DNA of 64,000 bases, from contig JAJFFB010000042.1 of the NCBI GenBank assembly GCA_021776925.1, forward strand, positions 1 to 64,000. Direction: 5' to 3'. Numbering within the stretch: position 1 is the stretch's first letter; each line of letters begins with the position of its first letter. Positions 17,537-25,668 of the stretch are shown here, one piece after another. The DNA is from Planctomycetota bacterium. GTDB taxonomy: Bacteria; Planctomycetota; UBA1135. The position numbers and the translations under genes were made by a program. The notes under the pieces were generated by a model, which made no database searches, had not been told where the DNA came from, and saw only the letters and a list, made by a program, of their open reading frames with translations.

Positions 17537-18706
17537 TCAGCCGGTGGCGCCGCTGCCGCGCAAGCTGTTGGCGGCCCAACGCCAAGGCGCCTTCCACCAG
17601 TCACCACCACCGACGGTTTGTTCGACCCGCTCGAAGATGCCGAGTTCGGCCAGGCACTGTTCGACCGCGTCGACCGCGGACTGGGTGCCGTTGTAGTCGA
17701 GTCGTTCCGGGCCACCGCGGTAACGATGCAGACAGGCGAGGAATCCGGCGATGTCGGCAGCGTCCAGTTCGGCCGGGCGCCGTTGCAGGCCGCGCCCGCT
17801 GCGTTCGAGATAATGCGCGTTGATGCGCTGCTCATCGTTGCCGGCCTCGGGAAGGGCCAGCACCGGCTTACCGAGGAATAGGCATTCGCCCAGCAGCTGG
17901 TTTCCGGCCGCACAGACCACGCCGGCGCTGCTCACCAGGTCGTCGAGGAAACCGCTTTCGCTGATCGGCCGGAAACGTAGGTTGTCGCTGTCTTCTATGT
18001 CGTCACCGCCGTAGACGCGGACTTCGCGCCCGCAATGGCGCAGCGCCTCGAGCACCGTGTCCGGCGTCGAACGGCGCAGATAAGCCAATAGGTGGTAGCC
18101 GTCCAAGGGTTGGCGTGCGGCGAGTTCGGGTCGGATCATCGAACGCACCTGGAACACGTGGCGCTTGCTCGGCCGGATTCCTGGTGCGTAGAAGGACGAG
18201 ACGATGGTGGCGTGCTGTTTGCCATAGAAAGTGCGGATGCCGGCCCCGAGGGCGCGCGCGCGGGTGCGCAGACCCCAGGGCAGGGAGGACAAGTCGTTCT
18301 CGCGCAAGAAGTGCTGGTGATCGAGACTCAGATAGGGAACCTTGGCGCGCTCGGCGGCGCGGGCCAGCGCCGGTTCGAAATCGGTCAGCACCAGGTCCGG
18401 CTTCTGCTCGCGGATCTCCTTGGCCAGGCGTCGCACAAGTGCCGGCATGCCGCCGAGGTACCTGAGGCTGCGCAGCGCCGTGCGCGGTCCCGAAATACGC
18501 CCATTGTCGCGGTGCTCCCAGCACAGCGATGGGATCTCGCGGACCTCGACCTCGCTGCCGCGATAGAGCGGCTCAAGAAAGCGGTAGGCGTCCTCGCCGG
18601 CGTAGATCACGATCTGGTGGCGATGGCGCAGGGCTTCGGTCAAGGTGCGCACACGAACGGCGTGTCCGCGGCCCTCGCCGGCGACGCTGTAGAAAATCTT
18701 GGCCAT
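17537..18706 (-). CDS. Glycosyltransferase of the MJ1255/MGT-like type
   Basis: A 389-residue GT-B fold enzyme. The N-terminus IFYSVAGEGRGHAVRVRTL is the glycine-rich start typical of UDP-sugar transferases of this group. The C-terminal nucleotide-binding half has GVVCAAGNQLLGECLFLGKPVLALP and GNDEQRINAHYL, the donor-sugar signature. It probably adds a sugar to a lipid or small acceptor at the membrane; donor and acceptor are unknown. The ATG at 18706 has AGGTGG just upstream on the minus strand. A GTG two codons earlier is possible. Confidence 0.8.
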   Translation of the reverse strand: MAKIFYSVAGEGRGHAVRVRTLTEALRHRHQIVIYAGEDAYRFLEPLYRGSEVEVREIPSLCWEHRDNGRISGPRTALRSLRYLGGMPALVRRLAKEIREQKPDLVLTDFEPALARAAERAKVPYLSLDHQHFLRENDLSSLPWGLRTRARALGAGIRTFYGKQHATIVSSFYAPGIRPSKRHVFQVRSMIRPELAARQPLDGYHLLAYLRRSTPDTVLEALRHCGREVRVYGGDDIEDSDNLRFRPISESGFLDDLVSSAGVVCAAGNQLLGECLFLGKPVLALPEAGNDEQRINAHYLERSGRGLQRRPAELDAADIAGFLACLHRYRGGPERLDYNGTQSAVDAVEQCLAELGIFERVEQTVGGGDWWKAPWRWAANSLRGSGATG

Positions 18707-18779
18707 GTCCACCTATTGGGATTCTGCTGGCTGCGATTGCGCCCGCCCGGCCAGGTCCGCAGGGGGCCGGCCGTGCTGC

Positions 18780-18785
18780 TAGTTT
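18780..18785 (+). promoter_or_regulatory. -10 box, leaderless arrangement
   Basis: TAGTTT exactly 6 nt before the ATG at 18792. The transcript would begin at or next to the start codon. Confidence 0.45.
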
Positions 18786-18791
18786 GTGCCG

Positions 18792-19070
18792 ATGGCATTC
18801 CGGGTCCAGGTCCGGTTCACCCCGCAGCTGCGCCGCTTTGTCGAGGCGCCAGAGCCCGAGGTCCACGCCGACACCCCGCGCGCGGCTTTGGAAGCAGTCT
18901 TCGCCGATGAGCCACGCCTGCGCTCCTACCTTCTCGACGATCAGGGCGAACTGCGTCAGCATGTCGCGCTTTTCGTCGACGGCAAGCTATTGCGCAAGGC
19001 TGAGGACCTGGACCGCGAGCTGGAACAGGAATGCGAAATCCACTTCATGCAGGCCCTTTCCGGCGGCTGA
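18792..19070 (+). CDS. MoaD/ThiS-family ubiquitin-like protein
   Basis: A 92-residue beta-grasp protein. It starts FRVQVRFTPQLRRFV, has the central VFVDGKLL-type strand (here HVALFVDGKLLRK) and ends in ALSGG. The terminal Gly-Gly is the hallmark of sulfur-carrier proteins that are adenylated and thiocarboxylated by an E1-like enzyme. No MoeB/ThiF gene is in the window, so use in molybdopterin, thiamine or another pathway is undecided. The stop is 14 bp before the BNR-propeller gene, so the two are co-transcribed. Confidence 0.85.
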   Translation: MAFRVQVRFTPQLRRFVEAPEPEVHADTPRAALEAVFADEPRLRSYLLDDQGELRQHVALFVDGKLLRKAEDLDRELEQECEIHFMQALSGG

Positions 19071-19084
19071 GACCGCCTTCGTCC

Positions 19085-20182
19085 ATGCGTCTGAACGTTG
19101 CCACCCGCAAAGGTCTTTTTACCCTGGTCCGCTCCGCCGACGGATGGCAGGTCGAGGATCATTCCTTCCCCGGCGATCCGGTCACCATGACTTTGTGGGA
19201 CCCGCGCGACCGCAGTCTCTACGCGGCCCTGAAGCTCGGGCATTACGGGCCCAAGCTGCAGCGGCGCGAGGCGGGCGGAGAGTGGCAGGAGGCGGCCGCT
19301 CCGGCGATGCCGCCGGAGCAGGAAAACGGCGCGGTGACCGAGCTGTCCCCGGGGCAGGAAAACACTTCGGTGACCGAGCTGTGGGCTCTGGAATGCGCCG
19401 GCAGCGAGGCCGGCGACCTATGGTGCGGCACCCTCCCGGGGGCCTTGTTCCGCTCGCGCGACGCCGGTGCGTCCTGGCAGATGAACCAGGCCTTATGGGA
19501 CCATCCCGGACGCCAGCAGTGGTTCGGTGGCGGTGCCGACGAGCCAGCCATTCACAGCATCTGCGTGCACCCGCACAAGCCGGCCGAGGTCGTCGTCGGC
19601 GTTTCCGTCGGCGGGGTCTGGCAGAGCGATGACGACGGCGGAAGCTGGCGCAACATCGCCCAAGGCATGCGCGCGGCCTACGTGCCCGAGGAACAGCAGT
19701 TCGATGCGGACGTGCAGGATCCCCACCTGGTGGTGCGTTGTGCCGGCCAGCCCGAGGTCCTGTGGAGCCAGCACCACAACGGCATCTTCCGCCGCGCTGC
19801 CGTCGGCGCCGACTGGGAAGAGATCACCACCGCGCCGCTGTCCTCCTTCGGTTTCGCCGTGGCCGTCCACCCCTCCGATCCGGCTCGCGCCTGGTTCCTC
19901 CCCGCGATCAGCGACGAGTGCAGGATTCCGGTCGATGCTGCGCTGGTCGTCAACCGCACCCGCGACGCGGGGGCGAGCTTCGAGAGTTTGCGCCGCGGCC
20001 TGCCCCAGCAGCACGCCTACGACCTGGTGTTCCGCCACGCTCTGGCCATCGATGACAGCGGCGAGATCCTGGCCTTCGGCTCGACCTGCGGCGGACTGTG
20101 GCTCAGCGAAGACGGCGGCGAGCAGTGGCAGGACCTTGGTCTGCGCCTGCCGCCGGTCTACTGCGTACGCTTCGCCGGCTGA
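19085..20182 (+). CDS. BNR/Asp-box beta-propeller protein (sialidase or VPS10 fold)
   Basis: A 365-residue protein without signal peptide. It has repeated Asp-box motifs: SRDAGASWQ, SDDDGGSWRN, TRDAGASFES and SEDGGEQWQD. The family is often annotated as exo-alpha-sialidase, but I see no catalytic arginine triad, so binding or a non-sialidase activity is equally likely. A 36-bp tandem duplication adds 12 residues near residue 77. It follows the MoaD-like gene closely and so may be its functional partner. Its stop lies inside the 3' end of the convergent hydrolase gene (25-bp overlap). Confidence 0.8.
   Translation: MRLNVATRKGLFTLVRSADGWQVEDHSFPGDPVTMTLWDPRDRSLYAALKLGHYGPKLQRREAGGEWQEAAAPAMPPEQENGAVTELSPGQENTSVTELWALECAGSEAGDLWCGTLPGALFRSRDAGASWQMNQALWDHPGRQQWFGGGADEPAIHSICVHPHKPAEVVVGVSVGGVWQSDDDGGSWRNIAQGMRAAYVPEEQQFDADVQDPHLVVRCAGQPEVLWSQHHNGIFRRAAVGADWEEITTAPLSSFGFAVAVHPSDPARAWFLPAISDECRIPVDAALVVNRTRDAGASFESLRRGLPQQHAYDLVFRHALAIDDSGEILAFGSTCGGLWLSEDGGEQWQDLGLRLPPVYCVRFAG
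19313..19384 (+). repeat. 36-bp in-frame tandem repeat
   Basis: Two 12-codon units (PEQENGAVTELS and PGQENTSVTELW) in the BNR-propeller gene. They form a hydrophilic insertion. Confidence 0.75.
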
Positions 20183-21126
20183 GGATCGCTGTCCTGCGGC
20201 GCCTTGTCGGCATCGCTGTGATAGTCCTTGCGGACCGACTGGAAGCGCTCTTCGAAGCCCTCCATCCACGCCAGGATCAGGGTCAGCGCCCCTTCCTGAC
20301 TGTGGCGCATGGTGAAGGTGTGGTCGGCGTCAGGAATGATCTGCACGCTGACCTGGCTTTCGACCTGGGCGGAGGAGTATCCGGTCAGTTCCTTTTGTCC
20401 GAGCAGCAGCCGCAGCTGGTCCCAGCCAGGGTCGCCCTTGGAGAAGAGGAATAGGATGCAGGATCCGCGATCGAGGATCTTGCTCATCTGGCCGGAGAAC
20501 CAGTCCTTGGCGTGATTCAGTGTTTTGCTCGGCCGGAACCACTCGCGTACCTGGAAGGCCAGCGCCATGCCGATCTTCTTGAAGGAACTCTTGCCGGTCA
20601 GGAAGCGCTTCCAGCTGTGTTTGCGGAAGGTCGCGCGGCGCCAGTAGAAACGCGCATCGCGCTCCATGCTGGCGTATTTCTCCCAGTTTGTGTCGAGTTC
20701 GTAGTCGCGCGTGTTGAGCAGGATCGCACCGACCACACGCTCGTCGCGCGCGGCGAAACCAAAGGAGGCCTGGCCACCGACGCACAGGCCGATGAGGACG
20801 AACCGCTTGTAGCCGTAGTCCTCTTCCAACAACGCCATGACCTCGCGGCACTGGCTCAGCCACTGGAGCTTGATCGATTCGCCATCTTTGCGTACGTCGG
20901 TGTTGCCGATGCCGGAAAGGTCGAATCGAGCCGCAGGAATCCCTAGTTTGACCAGTCGGCGTGCCAGACGGACGGCGAGACGGTGGGGGCCGACGCGGTG
21001 GGTCATCCCCGAGTTCAGGATGATCACGCATAAATCGGGTTCGCTTTCCCGGTCTTCTTGGAAGGGATGGACTATGCCAAAGACTTCTGAAAAGCCCGAG
21101 GTACAGGTGAAGGGGAATTCCCTCAT
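20158..21126 (-). CDS. Alpha/beta hydrolase, exosortase-A-associated hydrolase-1 type
   Basis: A 322-residue alpha/beta-hydrolase. The core strands read CVIILNSGMTHRVGPHRL and AARFDLSGIGNTD. The nucleophile elbow is IGLCVGGQA, with Cys where serine is normal. An aspartate (FLFSKGDPGWDQ) and a histidine (PDADHTFTMRH) could complete a triad. The start ATG overlaps the stop of the upstream hydrolase (ATGA). Hydrolases of this pair (TIGR03100/TIGR03101-like by recall) occur with exosortase loci and with acyl-carrier-type clusters. Here they lie beside ketosynthases and an ACP, which suggests a thioesterase or acyl-transfer role; no direct evidence. Confidence 0.75.
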   Translation of the reverse strand: MREFPFTCTSGFSEVFGIVHPFQEDRESEPDLCVIILNSGMTHRVGPHRLAVRLARRLVKLGIPAARFDLSGIGNTDVRKDGESIKLQWLSQCREVMALLEEDYGYKRFVLIGLCVGGQASFGFAARDERVVGAILLNTRDYELDTNWEKYASMERDARFYWRRATFRKHSWKRFLTGKSSFKKIGMALAFQVREWFRPSKTLNHAKDWFSGQMSKILDRGSCILFLFSKGDPGWDQLRLLLGQKELTGYSSAQVESQVSVQIIPDADHTFTMRHSQEGALTLILAWMEGFEERFQSVRKDYHSDADKAPQDSDPQPAKRTQ

Positions 21127-21923
21127 GGGGTCTCCACTTTGAACCAGTCTGTGATCGCCCGCAAAATCGCGTTGGGTAGGTAGACCCGGATCGGATTGAC
21201 TGGATCCTTTGCCCAAGGGTCGACCACCTGCCGATAGTCAATATGGGCGCCTGCCTTCTCGAGAACCTGAGCGCTGGCTTGCAGACGCTGGTCTTCACTG
21301 CTATCGATGAGGCAGGCACGGACATGGGAAAGCGAGAGCGCGCTGTCTAGGTCCAGGGTTTCAATCTCGTCGACCAAGTCGCCGGGGAAGCACTGGCCGA
21401 GGGCTTCAAAGCGGTACAGGTCGCTTTGGAATTCCTTCATGTCTCGGTGGACCCGGCGATACATACCGATGAACTCTTCATGGTCCTCCTTGATTTCGGC
21501 TAGATAATCACGGCCATTAAGGACCGGATCCCAAAGAACCACGCGTTGGATCTCAGGCTTGGTGGACGCTTCTATGCACAGGGCTGCACCAATACGACGA
21601 CCGACTAGGTGGATGCGCTCGACGCCGGCCTCTTCTTGCAATTGGGCCATGCTCGTTTGCAAGTCCTCTCTCCAGCGGACGAGGCTCATATCCTCGTCGT
21701 CACCGGCACTGTCCCCGGTGCCGCTGTAATCAAAGCGCAAGACGAAATAACCGAGCTTGGCGAGACGGTCAGCCAGGACCTTATTGGAGCGGTAGCTGCG
21801 AAAGTACTCGTTGGCAAAGGGGGGGGCGATCACGATCCCCTCCCCACCCGCAGATTCCGCGGGGGGGTAGTGGAGGATTCCGAACAGAGGAAGGGCTGGC
21901 GGGCCGAAGAAGAGCTGCTTCAT
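21123..21923 (-). CDS. Alpha/beta hydrolase, exosortase-A-associated hydrolase-2 type
   Basis: A 266-residue alpha/beta-hydrolase-like protein. Family features are FFGPPALPLFGILHYPP at the start, IVIAPPFANEYFRSYRS, FVLRFDYSGTGDSAG and VVLWDPVLNGRDYL. The elbow that should carry the nucleophile reads LVGRRIGAALC, so Arg replaces the serine of GxSxG and the protein may be catalytically inactive or use another residue. It is the first gene of a two-gene minus-strand operon and its stop overlaps the start of the second hydrolase. It is divergent from the FabG-like reductase 155 bp away. Confidence 0.75.
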   Translation of the reverse strand: MKQLFFGPPALPLFGILHYPPAESAGGEGIVIAPPFANEYFRSYRSNKVLADRLAKLGYFVLRFDYSGTGDSAGDDEDMSLVRWREDLQTSMAQLQEEAGVERIHLVGRRIGAALCIEASTKPEIQRVVLWDPVLNGRDYLAEIKEDHEEFIGMYRRVHRDMKEFQSDLYRFEALGQCFPGDLVDEIETLDLDSALSLSHVRACLIDSSEDQRLQASAQVLEKAGAHIDYRQVVDPWAKDPVNPIRVYLPNAILRAITDWFKVETP

Positions 21924-22065
21924 TTGGCCTTGGAAGAGGTGGGCTTCAACAGGAGGATGGGAGGCTCGAGACCGCCTTCGCCACCGATTTAGGATCGATG
22001 GGGGTCGGAAGTATACCAGCGAGATCGGGGAATAGGAAGATGCGGTTGCAGTCCATGGCGACCGC

Positions 22066-22071
22066 TATAAT
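22066..22071 (+). promoter_or_regulatory. Perfect -10 box TATAAT, leaderless arrangement
   Basis: A consensus TATAAT placed 7 nt before the reductase ATG at 22079. The first transcribed base would be at the start codon. TTGCAG at 22046-22051 is only 14 nt upstream, too close for an ideal -35. Confidence 0.6.
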
Positions 22072-22078
22072 CCCGCGC

Positions 22079-22834
22079 ATGACAAAAAAAACTGTGTTCA
22101 TTACCGGTGCGAGCCGTGGCATCGGTCGCGCCGTTGTTGAACGGTTTCTGGAGGACGGATTCCAGGTGGCCATGGGGGCGCGGTCGCTGGACGTCCTAAA
22201 AGAGATCGAAAAGGCCAATCCGGAGATGTCCAAAGCTTGGCACCTGGACGTCAGTGATCGCGCCGAAGTAGACAAGGTGGTCAGCGAAGCCGCCGCTCAT
22301 TTCGGAAGCCTGGACTGCATCGTGAACAATGCTGGGGTCGGTGGCCGCACTGCGATCGAAGACGTGACCGACGAAGAATGGCGCAATCTCATGTCCGTGA
22401 ATCTGGATGGTCCGATGTACGTGACGCGGGCAGCTCTGCCGCATATTCCCTCAGGCGGGCAGATCATCAATGTTTCATCGGTCCTCGGCAAGGTGGGCTC
22501 CACTCTCACCAGCCCTTATTGCGCCTCAAAATTTGGTCTCATCGGCTTCACCAAGGCCCTGGCCCTGGAATTTGCCCCGCGTGGGATCCAGGTAAACGCA
22601 GTGTGCCCCGGGTGGGTTGATACCGAAATGACCGAATCCGGAATCGTCCGCGAAGCCGCCAACCTTGGCATTAAAGAATCCACCCTGCGCATGAAGCTGG
22701 CCATGGACGTGCCACAGAGGCGCTTCCTGGAAGCCGCCGAAATCGCGAATTTCATCGCCTTCCTGGCCACGCCAGGAGCAAAGGGAATTACCGGGCAGGC
22801 CCTCTCGATCTGCGGCGGGTTGACCCCTTCCTGA
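22079..22834 (+). CDS. SDR-family reductase, FabG-like 3-oxoacyl-ACP reductase
   Basis: A 251-residue short-chain dehydrogenase. It has the NADP-binding TGASRGIG (residues 9-16), the NNAG motif, and catalytic Ser134, Tyr147 and Lys151 in NVSS and SPYCASK. Family use is reduction of a 3-oxoacyl group on ACP, but other carbonyl substrates are possible. Its place directly before the ketosynthase module supports a role as ketoreductase of that line. The ATG at 22079 is fixed by the TATAAT box 7 nt upstream; longer readings would start upstream of the promoter. Confidence 0.88.
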   Translation: MTKKTVFITGASRGIGRAVVERFLEDGFQVAMGARSLDVLKEIEKANPEMSKAWHLDVSDRAEVDKVVSEAAAHFGSLDCIVNNAGVGGRTAIEDVTDEEWRNLMSVNLDGPMYVTRAALPHIPSGGQIINVSSVLGKVGSTLTSPYCASKFGLIGFTKALALEFAPRGIQVNAVCPGWVDTEMTESGIVREAANLGIKESTLRMKLAMDVPQRRFLEAAEIANFIAFLATPGAKGITGQALSICGGLTPS

Positions 22835-22855
22835 TCGGGGCCTTTGAGGTCCAGG

Positions 22856-22956
22856 CCTTGGTCTCGTTCTCGAGGGTGGTCGTGACCTGTTCCAGCGTCG
22901 AGAGGAAACCGAGTTCGCCGGTCGGGTTCACTCGGAGCCTCTGCTCGGTTTCGCAA
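22856..22956 (-). pseudogene. Remnant of an acyl carrier protein gene
   Basis: On the minus strand this stretch encodes ETEQRLRVNPTGELGFLSTL then EQVTTTLENETK. It is clearly homologous to the last third of the intact ACP at 25240-25485 (EIEKRLGVKLDHENSFVSTL). A one-base deletion near 22952 breaks the frame, and the phosphopantetheine-site half and the stop codon are gone. It occupies the same place relative to the ketosynthase-like gene as the intact ACP does in the second copy. Confidence 0.75.
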
Positions 22957-23081
22957 CCACCCACGTGGCGCGAAGAGTATCAACGGAAGGTGTAATATCT
23001 GATGCTTCTTCGGATGCTGATAGGCTTCCGATAGGAGCCGCCTCCAAGGCAGTAGTACAATCCACCAGACGTTCCGAGACC

Positions 23082-23951
23082 ATGGCTTCCCCTGAATCCA
23101 AAATCGTTGTTACCGGCGCCGGGTTTTCCGAACTTGGCGAGGGAGATGTTCGGCCATTCCTCCGGACACCCAATTTGCGCAAGCTGCTCGGGCCCTGGGA
23201 CCGCTTGGCGGTCATGGCTGCGGCACGCGCGATCGAGGCGGCGAACCTGCCCTTGGACCTGGGCGAACGTGCAGGATTATTTATGGTGGTCGGACACGTC
23301 CCCGCCCAAAAGGACAATATGGAAACCCTCATGGAAGACTCCCTGGATGAGAACGGAGACTTCTCCGAGGCCCTCAATTGCCGTAATGCCTACCTCAATT
23401 TTAACCCGATCTGGACCTTTCACAGCCTGACCAATTCGCCGGCCTTTTTTGTCTCCTCCAGTTTCAACATACAGGGCACCTACTTTGTGACTTTTTCGGA
23501 GCCGGGCCAATTTTATCTGGCGCTGGAAGAGTGCATCTACGCGCTCAGGGCCGGGCGCGCGGACATGGCAGTGGTGGGCGCCACCGTTGACCAGGACAAC
23601 GAGATGGTGCGCTTCCATTACCGCCGCACACTGCCTCCGCTCGCGGAAGAAGAACTGCGCAGCGGCGCCGGTTTCCTCATTCTTGAAACGGCTGAGGCCG
23701 CTGCCGCGCGAGGAGCCCAGCCGCACGCCATTCTCGAGGAATACAGCATTGAATACCGTACCCACGATCCACTGAAGGAGTCCTTTGCCCAGGAAGAGGT
23801 CTTCCAGCCGGCCGGGCCCTGCTCCGACGCCTATTGGGGGCCGGCATCGCTGCCGATCTCGATTGCGCGGGCGGGTGCCGGAACTCTTGAGCATTCTCTG
23901 CGTGGACGCGATGGCATTCATGCGACCAGTCGCTGGGAGGTGAAGTCATGA
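23082..23951 (+). CDS. Half-length ketosynthase-like protein, copy 1 (chain-length-factor-like)
   Basis: A 289-residue protein resembling the N-terminal two thirds of a beta-ketoacyl synthase. It starts [10 protein letters not shown] as ketosynthases do. The stretch [20 protein letters not shown] with [13 protein letters not shown] aligns with the KS active-site region, but the catalytic cysteine is absent. The later segment [21 protein letters not shown] matches the GEGAGxLVLE region. The chain then ends before the two histidine motifs. A KS lacking Cys beside an active KS is the known pattern of chain-length factors. The gene overlaps the full ketosynthase by ATGA, so a heterodimer is likely. 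The ATG at 23082 matches the start of copy 2. Confidence 0.78.
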   Translation: MASPESKIVVTGAGFSELGEGDVRPFLRTPNLRKLLGPWDRLAVMAAARAIEAANLPLDLGERAGLFMVVGHVPAQKDNMETLMEDSLDENGDFSEALNCRNAYLNFNPIWTFHSLTNSPAFFVSSSFNIQGTYFVTFSEPGQFYLALEECIYALRAGRADMAVVGATVDQDNEMVRFHYRRTLPPLAEEELRSGAGFLILETAEAAAARGAQPHAILEEYSIEYRTHDPLKESFAQEEVFQPAGPCSDAYWGPASLPISIARAGAGTLEHSLRGRDGIHATSRWEVKS

Positions 23952-25162
23952 CCCATCGCGTAGTCATCACCGGAATCGGGGTGGTCTTGCCCAACGGCAA
24001 TAACCCTGAATCCTACCGGGACAATCTGATCGCCGGCAAATCCGGAGCTGGGCCGATCACCCTCTTTGATGCAGGTGAAATGCCCACTCGGATCGCCGCC
24101 GAGGTCAAGTGGGACGGTCCGCTGGTCGCCGAGGACCGCCGCACCACCTTCGCCATCGAGGCCGCGCGTCAAGCCTACGACAACGCCAACCTGTGTGGAT
24201 CGGCCCCCAAAGGAGACGGCCGTTTGTGTGTCGGAGTTGGCTTGGAGGTCTTTGCTCCTGCCGATATGGCCAAGATGCAGCGAGCCGATTTCGAACTCCC
24301 CGAGGAACTCGCCAAGCGCCTGAAATTCCTCCACATGCCCGGGGACCTGATGCCCCACGTCGTCTCCGAGCGTTTCGGCTTTCGGAGGCCGCCATTGGTG
24401 ATGATCTCGGCCTGTGCCAGCAGCGCCGATGCCATCGGTTCCTGCTATCGCGAGATCGCCCACGGGCGACAGCGCTGGATGATGGGGGGTGGTACGGACT
24501 CCATGGTGACTCCGCTGGGGATCATTGCTTTTTCCAAACTGTGTGCCTTGAGCACCCTGAACGAGTCGCCCGAGAAAGCCGCTAGACCATTCAGCCGCGA
24601 TCGCGAGGGATTTGTCATGGGTGAAGGGGCGAGCATGCTGGTCCTGGAGCGTCTCGAGGACGCCGAGGCCCGCGGTGCCGAAATCTACGGAGAGATCGTC
24701 GGCTATGGCCATTCCCTTGACGCCTTCGGCATCGCCGAGCCCCATCCCGAGGGGCGTGGTGCTTTGCAGGCGATGCAACGGGCATTGGATGACGGGGGCC
24801 TGCACCCCGATCAGGTGGATGTCATCAACGGCCACGCAACCGCAACCCGGAAAAATGATCCTATCGAGTCGCTGGCGTGCAAGAACCTCTTAGGCGACCG
24901 GGCCAAAGAGGTGCCGATCTGCGCCACCAAATCGATGATCGGTCACATCATCGCCGGTTCGGCTGCTGCCGAAATTGTTGCCACCGTGGTGTGCATGAAC
25001 GTGGACATGGTCCACCCGACGCTTAATCTGCACGATCCGGATCCGGAATGTGATCTGGACTATGTGCCGCTTGTCGCTCGTCCACACAAAACCACCTTGG
25101 CTTTGTGCAACTCCTTTGGTTTCGGCGGCATGAACGCGACGATCGCCGTGCGCAAGCTTTAA
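23948..25162 (+). CDS. Beta-ketoacyl synthase (FabF-like), copy 1
   Basis: A 404-residue elongating ketosynthase with a complete Cys-His-His triad: Cys156 in [12 protein letters not shown], His296 in [12 protein letters not shown] and His333 in [10 protein letters not shown]. The C-terminal [10 protein letters not shown] loop is present. It condenses an acyl-thioester with malonyl-ACP. It is translationally coupled to the Cys-less half-KS upstream. It is closely related to the second KS at 26538. Substrate chain and product are unknown. The next gene is the convergent ACP. Confidence 0.92.
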   Translation: MTHRVVITGIGVVLPNGNNPESYRDNLIAGKSGAGPITLFDAGEMPTRIAAEVKWDGPLVAEDRRTTFAIEAARQAYDNANLCGSAPKGDGRLCVGVGLEVFAPADMAKMQRADFELPEELAKRLKFLHMPGDLMPHVVSERFGFRRPPLVMISACASSADAIGSCYREIAHGRQRWMMGGGTDSMVTPLGIIAFSKLCALSTLNESPEKAARPFSRDREGFVMGEGASMLVLERLEDAEARGAEIYGEIVGYGHSLDAFGIAEPHPEGRGALQAMQRALDDGGLHPDQVDVINGHATATRKNDPIESLACKNLLGDRAKEVPICATKSMIGHIIAGSAAAEIVATVVCMNVDMVHPTLNLHDPDPECDLDYVPLVARPHKTTLALCNSFGFGGMNATIAVRKL

Positions 25163-25239
25163 CCAATCGCTAGAGAATCAAGCTCGGTCAGAGCGCTGGA
25201 CACCTCGATGGCCGGGTCCAGAGCATCGCGTCGGCGGGT

Positions 25240-25485
25240 TCAGACTTTGGTTTCCTTCTCGAGGTTGGCGGCAACCTGTTCCAGCGTCGAGACGAAACTG
25301 TTTTCGTGGTCGAGTTTTACTCCGAGGCGCTTCTCGATTTCGGCAACGACCTGCAAAGCATCCATGGAATCGCCACCAAGGTCGACGAAGGTGTCGTCGA
25401 GCTCGATGTGTTCTACATCAAGAGCCTTGCACCATACTTCGGCAACGATGGTTTCCATCTCGGTCCGTGGGCGGGTATCAGTCAT
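25240..25485 (-). CDS. Acyl carrier protein
   Basis: An 81-residue ACP with the phosphopantetheine attachment Ser40 in DLGGDSMDAL. The four-helix pattern is normal (EMETIVAEVWCKAL at the start, LEQVAANLEKE at the end). It carries acyl intermediates for the adjacent ketosynthases. It lies on the opposite strand between the two KS modules. A decayed second copy is at 22856-22956, so this is the only intact ACP of the cluster within the window. Confidence 0.92.
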   Translation of the reverse strand: MTDTRPRTEMETIVAEVWCKALDVEHIELDDTFVDLGGDSMDALQVVAEIEKRLGVKLDHENSFVSTLEQVAANLEKETKV

Positions 25486-25668
25486 CGATCCGGTGCGAAG
25501 CTATTTTTGACTAGGGTCGGGGAAGAGTCGGAGGCCAAAAACGAGCGAAGAGGCGCGACGAAAATCAACGAAAGTTGTATGCTCGTCCGCTTCTTCGGGC
25601 GCCGTTCGGCCTCCAAATGGTAGCAGCGTCCTAGGCCGTTGTGCAATCCTACCGCCCAATTCGAGCCC

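Noticed and set aside
22046-22051. TTGCAG as -35 box for the reductase promoter
   Set aside because: The spacer to TATAAT would be only 14 nt. The -10 box is kept, the -35 is left open.
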